From: Desulfurobacterium sp. TC5-1
GTDB taxonomy: Bacteria > Aquificota > Aquificia > Desulfurobacteriales > Desulfurobacteriaceae
DNA: 64,000 bases
NCBI RefSeq assembly: GCF_000421485.1
Contig: NZ_ATXC01000001.1
Span: forward strand, 985,087 to 1,049,086
Direction: 5' to 3'
Positions within the stretch are counted from its first letter, which is position 1. Each line of letters starts with the position of its first letter. Shown in pieces: positions 18,651 through 28,043 of this stretch. The notes beneath the pieces are model-generated. The model worked only from the letters and a program-made list of their open reading frames with translations, ran no database searches and had not been told where the DNA came from. The position numbers and the translations under genes are program-made.

Positions 18651-19751
18651 ATGTTTGACATAGCAGAAGAAAGCTTCTTAGGACCAGTTATAAAGGTAAT
18701 AGGTGTGGGAGGCGGTGGTGGCAACGCCGTATCACGAATGTTTGAGAACGGTATAGAAGGCGTTGATTTCGTCGTTGTTAATACAGATGCCCAGGTTCTT
18801 TCAAAATCACCAATACCTATAAAAGTTCAAATAGGTGAGAAGTTAACAAAAGGGTTAGGCGCCGGTGGAAAGCCTGAAATCGGCGAGCAGGCGGCACTTG
18901 AAGACGAACCAAAAATAAGAGAGGTCCTTGAAGGTGCAGATATGGTGTTTATCACCGCAGGAATGGGCGGTGGAACAGGAACAGGTGCAGCGCCAATAGT
19001 TGCAAAAATAGCAAAAGACATGGGCATCCTCACTGTTGGCGTAGTGACAAGACCTTTCGACTTTGAAGGAAGAAAACGCCACGAATACGCAGAGCAGGGC
19101 ATAAGAAGACTGAAGGAGTTTGTTGATACACTTATGGTTGTTCCTAACCAAAAACTTTTAACAGTTGCACCAAAAGATATGAGCATACTTAACGCATTTA
19201 AACTTGCAGACAACGTTCTCTACCAAGCTGTTAAAGGCATAACAGAAGTCATAACAAGACCTGGACTCATAAACCTTGACTTTGCAGACGTAAAAGCTGT
19301 AATGCACAGCGGTGGTTACGCGTTGATGGGAACAGGTGAAGCAAGTGGAGAAGACAGAGCACTTACAGCTGCAAGAAAGGCAATTGATAACCCGCTTCTT
19401 GAAAACGTTCAAGTTGAAGGAGCAAGCAGAATTCTTGTAAACATAACAGGTGGAACAGATCTTACACTTGACGAAGCTTACGCTGCTGCAGGACTTATTA
19501 AAGAGAGAGCAAAGAGGGATGATACAAACTTCTACTTTGGTGTAACCCTCGATGAATCCCTTGAAGATTCTATACAGGTTACTGTAATAGCAACCGGATT
19601 TGATGAAAAAGGAAGGCCTACATTCCCACCAGGATTCACGGCAGCAACCACTTCCACATCATTTGGAAGTAAAAGAGAACCTGAAGAAGAAATCATAGAT
19701 TTAAACATTGACATAGCAAGTCTTTTAGAACAACTTAAAGACGAAGAGTGA
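18651..19751 (+). CDS. ftsZ: Cell division GTPase FtsZ
   Basis: 366 residues, 31 bp after ftsA with GGAGG before the ATG. The N-terminal VIGVGGGGGNAVSRM and the tubulin signature GGGTGTGAAP are exact, followed by the T7 loop NLDFADVKAVM. The linker is very short and the C-terminal peptide (DLNIDIASLLEQL) is acidic and unlike the common DIPAFLR form, so binding to FtsA may differ. FtsZ forms the division ring. The stop overlaps the next start (GTGA). Confidence 0.98.
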   Translation: MFDIAEESFLGPVIKVIGVGGGGGNAVSRMFENGIEGVDFVVVNTDAQVLSKSPIPIKVQIGEKLTKGLGAGGKPEIGEQAALEDEPKIREVLEGADMVFITAGMGGGTGTGAAPIVAKIAKDMGILTVGVVTRPFDFEGRKRHEYAEQGIRRLKEFVDTLMVVPNQKLLTVAPKDMSILNAFKLADNVLYQAVKGITEVITRPGLINLDFADVKAVMHSGGYALMGTGEASGEDRALTAARKAIDNPLLENVQVEGASRILVNITGGTDLTLDEAYAAAGLIKERAKRDDTNFYFGVTLDESLEDSIQVTVIATGFDEKGRPTFPPGFTAATTSTSFGSKREPEEEIIDLNIDIASLLEQLKDEE

Positions 19752-21382
19752 TTGAGTTAAACGCTTTATGTAATCACCTGCAGGTCAAAAAGACAGACCT
19801 GCAGGTTTGTCTTATCTATCCGGGCGATGCTTTTTCAGGATTTTCAAGCCTTGCCCTTTCCAACATCTATTCCAACCTCAACGCTATCGACGGTATCTCA
19901 TGTGATATTGGATTTGGCTCTCACAGGACCAGTTTTTTTCTTGACAAACCTTTTAAAGAGTTTGACATTTTAGCATTCTCAATAACATACGAGGAACATC
20001 TATTTGACGTAATAAAAACACTTACAAACTGGAAAATAGAACCGGACAGAGAAAAAAGAGAAGAAGCACCCTTAATCTTTGCTGGTGGTATAGGCGTTTT
20101 CTACAATCCCGCTCCCTTCCTGCCACTATTTGACATAATATACTTAGGCGAAGCAGAAGAGAGAATAGAAAATATATTCAGAAAACTTGCAGGCAAAAAA
20201 AATAAAAAACAATTAATTGGAATCATGTCTGAGTTTGACAACATCATCGTTTCTCAAAACTACTCTTTCAAGTACAAAAATGACCGGGTAGAGGACTTTA
20301 AAGGCGCCGTCAAAAAGATATTCCGGTCAAAAGAGTATTCAAAACGCCTCTCATGCTCCTGCTTCATAACAGAAGAAACCGCCTTCAAAAACATGGTTCT
20401 CATAGAGTTAAGCAGAGGCTGTCCTGAAAAGTGTCGCTTCTGTGTTGCCCAGGCAATGGGACTTCCATATAGAGAAAAAGAGATAGAACTCGTAGAAAAA
20501 GAAATCATTGCAGCATCAAGAATAACGAACAGAGTTGGACTGATAGGAACAGCTGTAACCGATTACTCAGAAATGGAAAAACTCTATGCTATCCTAAAAA
20601 AATACAACATGAAGGCCTCCTTTTCGTCCCTGAGAGTCTCTTCAACTTTAGATTACGTGTTAAAGATAGTAAAAGAATCACGGCAGAAAACGGTAACCAT
20701 TGCGCCAGAAGCTGGAAGAGAAGAAAAGCGAATGGCACTGAATAAAAAAGTGACAGACCGGGAATTTTTCAAATTCTGCAGGAAACTCTTTGAAAACGGA
20801 GTTGAAAATCTCAAACTTTACTTTCTTATAGGAATTCCAAATGAAACAGAAGAGGACATAGAAGCAATAGCCTCAATGACATCAGAATTCAGAAAGATAG
20901 CCATGGAATTCTGGAAAGAACGGAAAAGAACAGGAAAGATAAGTTTAAGCGTAAACCCCGTAATACCCAAACCATTTACGCCAATGCAGTGGTTTGGAAT
21001 GCCACTTAAAAGCCAGATAGACAAAAAGATACGAAACTTAGGAAAACTGATCAAAAAGATACCTAACGTTGAATTCACGTTTGAAAACACAAGAAACGCT
21101 ATTATTCAGGCAGTAATTTCTCGGGGCGATGACAGAATCGGAATAGCAGCAATAAATACGGTAAAGAATAGCCTTAACTTTAAAAGAGCGCTTAAAGAGT
21201 TAAACCTGAAAATTGACAACCTTTACACGAGAGAACGAGAAAAGGACGAACTCTTCCCCTGGGAAATCGTCGACAGCGGAATAAAGAGAAACTATCTATG
21301 GAAAGAGTATCAAAAAATATACACAGGTGAACCTTCACCTGTTTGCTTTAAAGGGTGCAAAGCGTGCGGACTGTGCAAATAA
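19748..21382 (+). CDS. B12-binding-domain radical SAM protein
   Basis: 544 residues. The only plausible start is GTG at 19748 inside the ftsZ stop. An N-terminal cobalamin-binding-like domain (LIYPGDAFSGFSSLALSN ... AGGIGVFYNP ... IIYLGEAEER) precedes the radical SAM core with CPEKCRFC at about residues 221-228 and a TIM-barrel pattern (TIAPEAGREEKRMALNKKV). The C-terminus ends in a cysteine cluster (CFKGCKACGLC) that may hold another iron-sulfur centre. Substrate unknown. It is tail-to-tail with the minus-strand gene, the two stop codons being directly adjacent. Confidence 0.85.
   Translation: MIELNALCNHLQVKKTDLQVCLIYPGDAFSGFSSLALSNIYSNLNAIDGISCDIGFGSHRTSFFLDKPFKEFDILAFSITYEEHLFDVIKTLTNWKIEPDREKREEAPLIFAGGIGVFYNPAPFLPLFDIIYLGEAEERIENIFRKLAGKKNKKQLIGIMSEFDNIIVSQNYSFKYKNDRVEDFKGAVKKIFRSKEYSKRLSCSCFITEETAFKNMVLIELSRGCPEKCRFCVAQAMGLPYREKEIELVEKEIIAASRITNRVGLIGTAVTDYSEMEKLYAILKKYNMKASFSSLRVSSTLDYVLKIVKESRQKTVTIAPEAGREEKRMALNKKVTDREFFKFCRKLFENGVENLKLYFLIGIPNETEEDIEAIASMTSEFRKIAMEFWKERKRTGKISLSVNPVIPKPFTPMQWFGMPLKSQIDKKIRNLGKLIKKIPNVEFTFENTRNAIIQAVISRGDDRIGIAAINTVKNSLNFKRALKELNLKIDNLYTREREKDELFPWEIVDSGIKRNYLWKEYQKIYTGEPSPVCFKGCKACGLCK
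19776..19806 (+). promoter_or_regulatory. Perfect 11-bp hairpin at the ftsZ / radical SAM junction
   Basis: ACCTGCAGGTC (19776-19786) and GACCTGCAGGT (19796-19806) are perfect complements with a 9-nt A-rich loop. The structure lies 25 bp after the ftsZ stop and inside codons 10-20 of the next gene; only TTGTCTT follows, a poor U-tract. It may reduce read-through from ftsZ or mark the message end. Confidence 0.5.
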
Positions 21383-22099
21383 TTACCTAAGCTTTATTAC
21401 AAACCTTCCACAATAGGGACACCTTGTCCTTCCGGGTTCAAGCTCTCTTAAAAGAGAGGCAAATTCTGCAGATGAATAGGCCATACCACACCCTTCACAG
21501 GCACCAGAAGATATATCAGAAAAGACAAGGCCGTTGTATTTTTCCTTAAGGTTTTCATACTCTCTGCATACATCATCGGGCAACGTTTCTCTAATAGAAA
21601 GAGCCTTATTCTCAAGTTCTGAAATCCGCTCTTTCTGCTCTTTAATACTTCTCTCTGTTTCCTTTAACTCTCCTTCCGTCTTTTCAATAGCCTCTTTCAA
21701 AAATTTCCTTTCCGTCTTTGACTCTTCAACAAGCTCATCAAGCTCTACCTGCAATCTGGCAAGTTCCGAATTCGCCCTTATTATCTCATCTTCAGTCTTG
21801 GCTATCTGTCTGAGAATCTCTTTAAAACTCTTCCTGCTTGTAGCATGTTCCCTCTGTTTTTGAAGCCCCTTTAATCTATCCTGCTTGTAAAGGACAAAAT
21901 TCTTTAAATCCTCTATCTCTGCCCTGACTCTGTTAATTCTGTCTTCTAACAAAAAAAGTCTTTTTCTAAACTCTTCCTGCTTCTTTAACAGATCTCTTTT
22001 TCTTTTCTTTAACTGACTTAAATGATTCCTTTCTCTTAGAATTTCAATTTCAACATTCTGAAGTTCTAAAAGCTTATCAAGAACGGTAGATACGTTCAT
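21383..22099 (-). CDS. Coiled-coil protein with C4 zinc ribbon (DUF164/CT398-like)
   Basis: 238 residues from the ATG at 22099, chosen because GAGGTG precedes it; a longer reading frame upstream lies within the nif3-like gene. Residues 5-180 form a long antiparallel coiled coil rich in E, K, R and L, and the C-terminus holds CEGCG ... CPYCG, a zinc ribbon. This is the design of the CT398/HP0958 family; HP0958 of Helicobacter binds RpoN and flagellin mRNA, but the function varies. Overlaps the nif3-like gene by 23 nt. Confidence 0.85.
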   Translation of the reverse strand: MNVSTVLDKLLELQNVEIEILRERNHLSQLKKRKRDLLKKQEEFRKRLFLLEDRINRVRAEIEDLKNFVLYKQDRLKGLQKQREHATSRKSFKEILRQIAKTEDEIIRANSELARLQVELDELVEESKTERKFLKEAIEKTEGELKETERSIKEQKERISELENKALSIRETLPDDVCREYENLKEKYNGLVFSDISSGACEGCGMAYSSAEFASLLRELEPGRTRCPYCGRFVIKLR

Positions 22100-22874
22100 C
22101 GGACACCTCAAACGGCGATTTTTCAGATTCAGCATCGAGGAAAGTTATTTCGGGAAATCGTTCTTTCAAGGCTTTAATAATTTTTTCACTAAAAAGCTTT
22201 TCCGTTCCAAAATGACCCGCATCAAAAACGGTAAGTCCTAACATAACTGCAAGTTCAGCATCGTGATACTTCACATCACCTGTAACATAAAACTCACTCA
22301 CAGCTGCGGCATTCTCAATAAGAGAACCGCCACTTCCGGAGCAGACAGAAACTTTCCTGACAACCTTTTCCGGCTCATAATTGATAACCCTACGAACATC
22401 AAGGGGAAGGAAATTACATAACCTCTTCACCAATTCCTTTTGAGGTATTGGCTCAATCTCACCCACAAGACCGTAAGGGGGTACACCCTGTTGAACAACA
22501 AGGGGCATTGTATTCTTAAGCCCCATTTTCTCTGCAATAATAGCCGTTGGGCCGAAAGGAGAAACATCAAGATTGGTATGCATCGAATAAACAGGGATAC
22601 CTTCTTTTATTAGAGTGAGGTAAAACTTTTCTGGAACACTGCTTTCATCAATAAATTTAACAGGGGAAATTGTAACCGGATGATGAGTAATAATCATATC
22701 CACCTTTTTTTCCACTGCCTCTTTAACAACAGAATCGCTGATAGATAGTGCAAAAAGTATCCTGTTTACCTCTTTCTCAAAACCTATCTGAATACCGCTG
22801 TTATCCCAGGAATCCTGCATTCCTTCGGGAACTACTGTTTTTAAAAATTCAACGACTCTTCTAAATGACGCCAT
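22077..22874 (-). CDS. Nif3-like dinuclear metal-centre protein (YbgI family)
   Basis: 265 residues. Conserved metal-binding histidines and acids are visible: DMIITHHPV near residue 60, YSMHTNLD near 97 and, at the C-terminus, VTGDVKYHDA and VFDAGHFGTEK. The family forms toroidal hexamers with two metals per subunit and is often mis-called GTP cyclohydrolase type 2; its true substrate is unknown. It lacks the PII-like insertion seen in longer members. It follows hisE by 10 bp in the same transcript. Confidence 0.93.
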   Translation of the reverse strand: MASFRRVVEFLKTVVPEGMQDSWDNSGIQIGFEKEVNRILFALSISDSVVKEAVEKKVDMIITHHPVTISPVKFIDESSVPEKFYLTLIKEGIPVYSMHTNLDVSPFGPTAIIAEKMGLKNTMPLVVQQGVPPYGLVGEIEPIPQKELVKRLCNFLPLDVRRVINYEPEKVVRKVSVCSGSGGSLIENAAAVSEFYVTGDVKYHDAELAVMLGLTVFDAGHFGTEKLFSEKIIKALKERFPEITFLDAESEKSPFEVSDERIYRS

Positions 22875-22884
22875 AACAGCCTCT

Positions 22885-23172
22885 CTACTTCATTCTTCTC
22901 TCAAGCTCAACAGCCACATCATCAAGTGTTACACCCTTTTCAACCATAGCTACGAAAAGGTGATAGAGTAAATCTGAGGTTTCATAAACTATCTCTTTCC
23001 TGCTACCCGATTTAAACGCAAGTATGGCCTCTATCGCCTCTTCACCTACCTTTTGAAGAATTCTATCCTCCCCTTTCTTAAACAGAGAAGCTGTATAAGA
23101 ACCTTCCGGGAGCGTTCTCTTTCTTTCTTCAATAATCTCATAAAGCTTTTCAAAAACCTCGCAAAATCTCAT
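22885..23172 (-). CDS. hisE: Phosphoribosyl-ATP pyrophosphatase HisE
   Basis: 95 residues, the usual size of a free-standing HisE. The all-alpha MazG-like fold is shown by [12 protein letters not shown] and [14 protein letters not shown], whose acids bind magnesium. It performs the second step of histidine synthesis, PR-ATP to PR-AMP. The ATG overlaps the hisI stop by 4 nt, so the two activities that are fused in many bacteria are separate but coupled here. Confidence 0.95.
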   Translation of the reverse strand: MRFCEVFEKLYEIIEERKRTLPEGSYTASLFKKGEDRILQKVGEEAIEAILAFKSGSRKEIVYETSDLLYHLFVAMVEKGVTLDDVAVELERRMK

Positions 23173-23534
23173 CTCTCATCTCCCTCTGCAAGCGTTCTGT
23201 AAAAACAACTCCAGTTTCCTGTATGGCAGGCTACACCCGTCTGTTCAACAATGTAAAGGAGCGTATCCTCATCGCAATCAATCAGAACACTCTTAACCTT
23301 TTGAACGTGTCCTGAAGTTTTCCCCTTCATCCACAACTCATTTCTACTTCGGGAAAAGTAATGGGCAAAACCTGTTTTAAGCGTTTCCTCAACAGCTTTC
23401 CTATTAGCATAAGCAACCATCAAAACATCCTTCGTTTTGGCATCCTGAACAACAACTGGAACAAGACCGTTTCCCTTATCAAAATTTATCTTCTCTAAAA
23501 GCTCTCTATTAACCTTTATATCACACCTCCACAA
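23169..23534 (-). CDS. hisI: Phosphoribosyl-AMP cyclohydrolase HisI
   Basis: 121 residues if TTG at 23534 is used. Metal and active-site motifs are present: [40 protein letters not shown] and [11 protein letters not shown]. It opens the purine ring of PR-AMP, the third step of histidine synthesis. The start is uncertain: the strongest SD (GGAGGTG) lies just downstream of that TTG, and the codon at the right distance after it is ATA (23519), while TTG itself has only AGAAGG. Residues before about 6 are not conserved in the family. Confidence 0.93.
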   Translation of the reverse strand: MWRCDIKVNRELLEKINFDKGNGLVPVVVQDAKTKDVLMVAYANRKAVEETLKTGFAHYFSRSRNELWMKGKTSGHVQKVKSVLIDCDEDTLLYIVEQTGVACHTGNWSCFYRTLAEGDER

Positions 23535-23664
23535 ACATGCCTTCTATTGAAAAGACTATTTTAACCTAATTTAATGGTAAATCTACCTGCATCGCTAAAA
23601 ATTTAGATAGAAATTTTGTATCATAAAGGTTAATTTTCACGAAACCTACATGGAGGTTCATTAA

Positions 23665-24876
23665 GTGCTGGTAGTCCAGAAATTCGGCGGAACATCAATG
23701 GGAAACATAGAGAGGATAAAACACGTGGCTTCGAGAGTGATAGAAGAAAAAGCTAAAGGCAACGATGTTGTTGTGGTTGTCTCAGCAATGGCAGGAGAAA
23801 CCGACAGGCTGATAAAGCTTGTAAAAGAGATAACACCAGAACCAAACGAAAGAGACATGGATTTTGTCGTCGCAACAGGCGAACAGGTATCTGCAGGACT
23901 TCTGTCAATCACATTAAACAGTCTTGGATACCATGCTGTTTCTCTAACAGGATGGCAGGCAGGAATAAAAACAGACACCGCATTCACAAAAGCAAGAATT
24001 CTTGACATAAATGTCGAAAGGATAAAAGAACATCTAAAAAACGGAAAAATTGTTGTTATAACGGGATTTCAGGGAATAACAGAAACAGGAGAGATAACAA
24101 CACTTGGAAGAGGTGGTTCAGACACATCTGCTGTTGCTATAGCCGCAGCGCTTAACGCTGACAGGTGCGACATTTACACAGATGTTGACGGCGTTTACAC
24201 AGCAGACCCAAGAATCGTCGAAAATGCCCAAAAGATAGATGAAATATCTTACGAAGAGATGTTAGAACTTGCCTCTCTTGGTGCAAAGGTTCTTCAAATA
24301 AGGTCTGTAGAATTTGCAATGAAGTATAAAGTTCCGCTTAGAGTCCGCTGCACATTTACAACCGACGAAGGAACGCTCATAAAGGAGGAAGATGAAGAGA
24401 TGGAAAAGGTCGTTGTAAGAGGCATAGCTCACAATAAAAACGAGGCAAGAATAACCGTAGAAAGGGTTCCTGACAGGCCAGGAATCGCTGCCAAGCTATT
24501 TGAAGCCCTTGCAGAAGCTAACATTCCAGTTGATATGATAGTTCAAAACGTTTCTGTTGACGGATACACCGACATATCTTTCACGGTTGATAAAAACGAC
24601 CTATCAAAGGCAGAAAAGATAACAGAAGCCGTCGCAAAAGAAATTAACGCGAGAGGAGTAATAACAGACGACAGGATAGCAAAGGTATCTATTGTTGGAC
24701 TGGGTATGAGAAACCACGCAGGTGTAGCGGGAAAGGTTTTCGATACGCTTGCCAAGTACGGTATAAACATCTTAATGATATCAACATCAGAGATCAAAAT
24801 ATCCTGTATCATAGAAGAGAAATTCACAGAACTTGCCGTAAGAGTCCTCCACGAAGCATTCCACCTTGATAAATAA
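23665..24876 (+). CDS. lysC: Aspartate kinase
   Basis: 403 residues from GTG with GGAGG eight bases upstream. It opens with [10 protein letters not shown], the kinase signature, and continues with [16 protein letters not shown] and [12 protein letters not shown]. Two ACT domains follow (about 265-400), giving the usual allosteric site for lysine and/or threonine. It makes aspartyl phosphate for lysine, mDAP, threonine and methionine. An inverted repeat separates it from cimA. Confidence 0.97.
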   Translation: MLVVQKFGGTSMGNIERIKHVASRVIEEKAKGNDVVVVVSAMAGETDRLIKLVKEITPEPNERDMDFVVATGEQVSAGLLSITLNSLGYHAVSLTGWQAGIKTDTAFTKARILDINVERIKEHLKNGKIVVITGFQGITETGEITTLGRGGSDTSAVAIAAALNADRCDIYTDVDGVYTADPRIVENAQKIDEISYEEMLELASLGAKVLQIRSVEFAMKYKVPLRVRCTFTTDEGTLIKEEDEEMEKVVVRGIAHNKNEARITVERVPDRPGIAAKLFEALAEANIPVDMIVQNVSVDGYTDISFTVDKNDLSKAEKITEAVAKEINARGVITDDRIAKVSIVGLGMRNHAGVAGKVFDTLAKYGINILMISTSEIKISCIIEEKFTELAVRVLHEAFHLDK

Positions 24877-24910
24877 CTTTCATTTAAATAATATTAAATA
24901 TCACCACCCT

Positions 24911-24928
24911 GGCGGCTTAGAAGCCGCC
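24911..24928 (+). terminator. GC-rich hairpin between lysC and cimA, possible attenuator
   Basis: GGCGGC and GCCGCC pair around TTAGAA (an inverted repeat of 8+8 nt overall). It is followed by GTTAAATATTTT, a weak U-tract. It may end some lysC transcripts or only stabilise them. Confidence 0.45.
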
Positions 24929-24957
24929 GTTAAATATTTTCCGCAAGGGGTAAAAAG

Positions 24958-26556
24958 ATGGTCTATATCTACGATACAACTTTAAGAGACGGCGCACAGG
25001 GAAAAGGTGTCTCGTTCTCTTTAGAAGACAAACTAAGAATAACAATGGCACTTGACGATTTAGGCATTCATTACATAGAGGGGGGCTGGCCTGGTTCAAA
25101 TCCAAAAGACATGGCATATTTTGAAGAGGTAAAAAAAATAAAACTTAAGAACGCCAAAATCGTCGCATTTTCATCAACAAAAAGAGCAAAAATTAAGATA
25201 GAAGACGACAAAAATATACAAACACTCATAGAAGCTGAAACCCCGGCAATAACAGTATTTGGAAAAAGCTGGGATTTACACGTTAAAGAAGCATTAAGGA
25301 TACCTCTTGAAGAAAACTTAGAACTTATCTTTGACACGATATCCTATCTAAAAAAATATACAGATGAGGTCTTCTTTGACGCAGAACACTTTTTTGACGG
25401 ATTCAAAGACAATCCCGAATACTCACTAAAAGCATTAAAAGCAGCAGAAGAAGCCGGTGCCGACTGTATTGTCCTTGCAGACACAAACGGCGGAACACTC
25501 TGGTACGAAACAGAAGAAATAATAGAAAAGGTAAAAAAAGAAATCAATGCACCTCTTGGAATTCACGCCCACAACGATTCAGACATGGCGGTGGTTAACT
25601 CACTGATAGCTGTTAGAAAGGGCGCCATACAGGTTCAAGGAACGATAAACGGTCTCGGTGAAAGAACAGGAAACGCAAATCTCTGCTCTATCATCCCAAA
25701 CCTGGTTCTTAAAATGGGAATAGAAGCCATAAGCAGAGAAAATCTCAAAAAACTCTACTCTGTATCACGCCTTGTTTCAGAGCTTTCGAACAGACCCCAT
25801 CCTGAAAATCTACCATTCGTGGGAGACAGCGCTTTTGCACATAAAGCCGGTGTTCACGTATCAGCCGTTGAGAAAAATCCAAGAACTTACGAACACATCA
25901 ATCCTGAACTCGTCGGTAACAAACGACAGATAATGGTATCTGAACTTTCCGGAAGGAGCAACATTATAAACAAGGCAAAAGAGCTCGGCATAGAGCTTTC
26001 AAAAGATTCACCAGCCGTTAAAAAGGTTCTTGAAAAGATAAAATACCTTGAGTCTCAAGGATACCAGTTTGAAGGAGCTGAAGCCTCATTTGAAATCCTC
26101 CTCAAAGAAGCTCTTGGACAGACAAAGAAATATTTTGAACTTAAAGGATTCAGAGTCCTAACTGAAAAACGGTCTGAAAGTGAAGAGGCCTACGCAGAGG
26201 CAACGATAAAGGTTGAAATTCCTGAAGAAATCGCCAAAGAAAAAGGACTTAAAGAGAGAGTTGAACATACGGCTGCAGACGGAAGAGGTCCAGTTGAAGC
26301 ATTAGACAAGGCTCTGAGAAAAGCTCTTGAAAAGTTCTATCCAAACTTAAAAGAGGTAAAACTCACAGACTACAAAGTTAGAATCCTTAACGAAACTGCT
26401 GGAACAGAAGCATCTCCCCGTGTCCTCATAGAATCAACGGATGGAAAAGATAAGTGGGGAACTGTTGGCGTCTCACCTAACATCATAGAAGCATCCTGGC
26501 TGGCACTTATAGACGCCATAAAATACAAACTGATGAAAGACGAAGAAAACAAATAA
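24958..26556 (+). CDS. cimA: (R)-citramalate synthase
   Basis: 532 residues. It begins [18 protein letters not shown], where the DTTLRDG motif marks the DRE-TIM acyltransferases, and has [10 protein letters not shown] and [12 protein letters not shown] for metal and acceptor binding. The C-terminal regulatory domain is present (about 390-525). Size and the [12 protein letters not shown] motif match CimA rather than isopropylmalate synthase. It condenses pyruvate with acetyl-CoA for isoleucine synthesis without threonine. Homocitrate synthase is a less likely alternative. Confidence 0.9.
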   Translation: MVYIYDTTLRDGAQGKGVSFSLEDKLRITMALDDLGIHYIEGGWPGSNPKDMAYFEEVKKIKLKNAKIVAFSSTKRAKIKIEDDKNIQTLIEAETPAITVFGKSWDLHVKEALRIPLEENLELIFDTISYLKKYTDEVFFDAEHFFDGFKDNPEYSLKALKAAEEAGADCIVLADTNGGTLWYETEEIIEKVKKEINAPLGIHAHNDSDMAVVNSLIAVRKGAIQVQGTINGLGERTGNANLCSIIPNLVLKMGIEAISRENLKKLYSVSRLVSELSNRPHPENLPFVGDSAFAHKAGVHVSAVEKNPRTYEHINPELVGNKRQIMVSELSGRSNIINKAKELGIELSKDSPAVKKVLEKIKYLESQGYQFEGAEASFEILLKEALGQTKKYFELKGFRVLTEKRSESEEAYAEATIKVEIPEEIAKEKGLKERVEHTAADGRGPVEALDKALRKALEKFYPNLKEVKLTDYKVRILNETAGTEASPRVLIESTDGKDKWGTVGVSPNIIEASWLALIDAIKYKLMKDEENK

Positions 26557-26582
26557 AAAAGGGGGCTTTAAGCCCCCTTTAT
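26555..26582. terminator. Bidirectional terminator between cimA and amt
   Basis: GGGGGC and GCCCCC around a TTTAA loop, with A6 before and TTTATATTT after, so both strands see a stem followed by a T-run. It ends the convergent cimA (+) and amt (-) transcripts. Confidence 0.9.
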
Positions 26583-26584
26583 AT

Positions 26585-27883
26585 TTATTCAAGCTCAAAC
26601 GCTCTCTCACCGTGGATAGACTTATCAAGTCCATCGTACTCCTGCTCATCATCAACTCTGAGTCCACCGGTGATGGCCTTAACAACAGAACCGATAATAA
26701 ACGTAACGATACCAGCATAAAGAGTAACAGCAATAACAGAAATAAGCTGAACAACTACCTGATGAGGATTACCAAAGAAAAGACCTGCTTTCCCGCTCAT
26801 TGAAGGATTGGCAAAAAGTCCAGTAGCAATAGCTCCCCACATTCCACAGAGACCATGAACCCCAAAAGCATCAAGTGAATCATCATATCCAAGTTTTGGT
26901 TTGAGAATCGCAACGCCAAAATAACCAACAATTGCTGACGTAATACCAATAATCAGGGCTCCAATGATACCTACAAAACCTGCCGCCGGTGTAATACCTA
27001 CAAGTCCTGCAACAACACCAGAAACAATACCAAGAACTGTAGGATGACCGTCTCTCATCCACTCAATAATCATCCATGTGATAGCACCCATAGCGGCAGC
27101 TGTATTTGTTGTAATAAGAGCAAGAGCTGCTGACTGATTTGCAGCAAGCGCTGAACCACCGTTAAATCCGAACCAGCCGAACCAGAGAAGACCTACACCA
27201 AGAGCTGTAAGAGCAATACTTGAAGGGAACATCGCCGTTTTTCCGTAACCTTTTCTCTTACCTACAAGGTAAGCCAGAACAAGACCTGAAATACCTGCAT
27301 TGATGTGAATTACAGCACCACCTGCAAAATCAAGGGCATCCATTTTCAAAAGCCAACCACCGTCACCCCACACCCAATGGGCAATAGGTGCATAAACAAA
27401 AATTATCCAGAGAGCTGAAAAGATTGCCCAGGAAGAAAACTTCATTCTTTCAATTACAGAACCACTAACAATGGCCACCGCAATACCGGCAAATGCCATC
27501 TGGAAAGACACAAAAAGAAGTGCGGGAATCGTTCCAGAAACATCGTTAACACCAATACCGGAAAGGAAGAGATGGTTTAAACCGCCTATAAATCCACCAA
27601 TATCCTTACCAAAAGCGAGAGAGTAACCTATAACAACCCACACAACACTTGCAACAGCATAAGCTATGTAGCTCATACCAATTGTGTTAAGAACGTTTTT
27701 GACCCTTGCCATACCGGCGTAAAACATTGCAAGGCCAGCCGGGGTCATCATTACAACAAGAGCAGTAGCAATGAGCAACCACGCGGTATCACCATGATTG
27801 ATACCGTTACCTGCAAACGCAGGCGTTGAAAGTACCAGTGCCAGCAGCGCACCTTTTAACAGACTGGCTTTTCCTGTCTTCAT
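26585..27883 (-). CDS. amt: Ammonium transporter, Amt family (copy 2)
   Basis: 432 residues from ATG 27883 with GGAGGT seven bases upstream. A cleavable signal peptide (LALVLSTPAFAG) precedes eleven membrane helices, as in AmtB. The twin histidines are present in GGAVIHINAG and DAFGVHGLCG, and the phenylalanine-gate region AGMARVKNV and DDSLDAFG are typical. It carries ammonium across the inner membrane. It is last in glnB-amt-amt, separated from the first amt by two hairpins, so its expression may be lower. Confidence 0.95.
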   Translation of the reverse strand: MKTGKASLLKGALLALVLSTPAFAGNGINHGDTAWLLIATALVVMMTPAGLAMFYAGMARVKNVLNTIGMSYIAYAVASVVWVVIGYSLAFGKDIGGFIGGLNHLFLSGIGVNDVSGTIPALLFVSFQMAFAGIAVAIVSGSVIERMKFSSWAIFSALWIIFVYAPIAHWVWGDGGWLLKMDALDFAGGAVIHINAGISGLVLAYLVGKRKGYGKTAMFPSSIALTALGVGLLWFGWFGFNGGSALAANQSAALALITTNTAAAMGAITWMIIEWMRDGHPTVLGIVSGVVAGLVGITPAAGFVGIIGALIIGITSAIVGYFGVAILKPKLGYDDSLDAFGVHGLCGMWGAIATGLFANPSMSGKAGLFFGNPHQVVVQLISVIAVTLYAGIVTFIIGSVVKAITGGLRVDDEQEYDGLDKSIHGERAFELE

Positions 27884-27961
27884 ACCCTTACCTCCTACAA
27901 AAGTTTTAAAATCCTGCAAAATGTAGTAAAATTCATATGCCCTTCGCGCTTCAAGGTAAGG

Positions 27962-27993
27962 GGCATCGGTGCCGTGGCAGCGGCACCGATGCC
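27962..27993 (-). promoter_or_regulatory. Perfect 13-bp hairpin between the two amt genes
   Basis: GGCATCGGTGCCG (27962-27974) pairs perfectly with CGGCACCGATGCC (27981-27993), with a 6-nt loop. There is no U-tract on either strand, so it is more likely an mRNA stability or processing element, or a protein site, than a terminator. Confidence 0.55.
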
Positions 27994-27999
27994 GGACAG

Positions 28000-28039
28000 A
28001 AAAAGCCAGCGGTAAGTCGTAAGCGGCTTACCTGCTGGC
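28000..28039 (-). terminator. Terminator after the first amt gene
   Basis: On the minus strand GCCAGCAGGTAAG (28027-28039) pairs with CTTACCGCTGGC (28005-28016), one bulged base, and TTTTT follows (28000-28004). It lies 5 bp after the stop codon and should separate most transcripts of the two amt genes. Confidence 0.8.
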
Positions 28040-28043
28040 ACTC

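Noticed and set aside
22885-23534. hisI and hisE as one frameshifted hisIE gene
   Set aside because: Both have full-length single-domain sizes and a normal ATGA overlap with a proper ATG, so they are separate genes, not a broken fusion.
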